A stretch of DNA of 64,000 bases, from NCBI GenBank assembly GCA_036365455.1, contig JAWQUS010000010.1:17160501-17224500 (forward strand). Reading direction: 5' to 3'. Shown here piece after piece: positions 63,481-64,000 of the stretch. Source of the stretch: Macrosoma leucophasiata. Lineage: Eukaryota > Arthropoda > Insecta > Lepidoptera > Hedylidae. Both the position numbers and the translations under genes were made by a program. Every line of letters starts with the position of its first letter. Position 1 is the first letter of the stretch. A model generated the notes under the pieces. That model was not told the DNA's origin and did no database searches. It saw only the letters and a list, made by a program, of their open reading frames with translations.

Positions 63481-64000
63481 CTGGAACAGTGACGAATGGA
63501 AGAACCACCACACATTATACCCACGTTAAAAATATAAACACAAACCCGGGTTACAGAGCCAAATAATAGGGCCGTCCCTTTACTTCACATAAAATTGTTA
63601 GACTGAAAATCATTAGACTCAAAATATTATGCGGTAAGTATATGAGTTTCATTTATTGTTACAAGGCGTTATTATCTGAAGCTACTGGTGCGGCTAATGT
63701 GGGGTTGATAACCCTTATGGAATACCGGAATTTTCTCGGAACTAGCTCGTGTTATATTAAAGTTGCCCATCCTCAGGGAGTTTACAATCTCCAGTATGTA
63801 ATTAGAAATTCATGTTAAATCATTGTATAAGATATGTCGTGGTTACAAATGTAGTGAAATAATATGTCATAATATACCTATGTATGTAGGTACTTATAGA
63901 CTATGTGTGATTGATTTTTAAGGTTTAACCAGTTAACACGTAACTGCCGAAACATGAGGTTCCGGTTTCGATTGAGTAGGCAGAAGATGATAATTTTTGG
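63481..64000. other. Window end, no feature seen
   Basis: No gene or recognised repeat to the right edge. Confidence 0.3.

Noticed and set aside
1..64000. CRISPR arrays, bacterial operons or phage
   Set aside because: No regularly spaced direct repeats, no ribosome-binding-site patterns; introns, SINEs and poly(A) signals show nuclear insect DNA.

Overview
This window reads as nuclear DNA of an insect, almost certainly a lepidopteran. The genes are split by GT-AG introns. The gene set is animal: stomatin, an RR-2 cuticle protein and mitochondrial ribosomal protein L47. About half the sequence is transposon debris of types familiar from moth and butterfly genomes: tRNA-derived SINEs, mariner, Helitron, and truncated Jockey- and R1-like LINEs. 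The species cannot be fixed from the sequence alone.

The genes lie in the first 29 kb. Positions 1-12.6 kb carry three tandem stomatin-like paralogues on the + strand. Copy A is partial, entering from the left edge; B and C look complete. Matching exons have identical lengths (156, 98, 162 and 166 nt). A cuticle protein gene on the - strand (12705-15729) converges on copy C, and has a TATA box and an arthropod initiator. A six-exon + strand gene (17166-24609, about 605 aa) follows; I do not firmly recognise it, but it loosely resembles the SLF2/SIMC1 family. The single-exon mRpL47 gene (27404-28174) is on the - strand.

From about 29 kb to the end I find no convincing host gene. It is a gene desert, or a very long intron, filled with MITEs, three decayed mariner copies, two inverted copies of a non-autonomous Helitron (46560 onward, and 59540-61377), LINE fragments and several strong hairpins. 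One small THAP-type reading frame lies at 33276.

The most unusual items are: (1) a 647-bp insertion in one Helitron, made of two 307/308-bp units each carrying a tRNA-Tyr-like sequence and flanked by a 13-bp target duplication; (2) a related tRNA-like sequence between perfect 22-bp inverted repeats at 46083-46220; (3) a perfect 56-bp inverted repeat in the first intron of stomatin copy C, whose loop is an 80/81 inverted copy of a segment in copy B. Exons were joined by eye from splice signals, reading frame and paralogue comparison; no transcript or database search was available.
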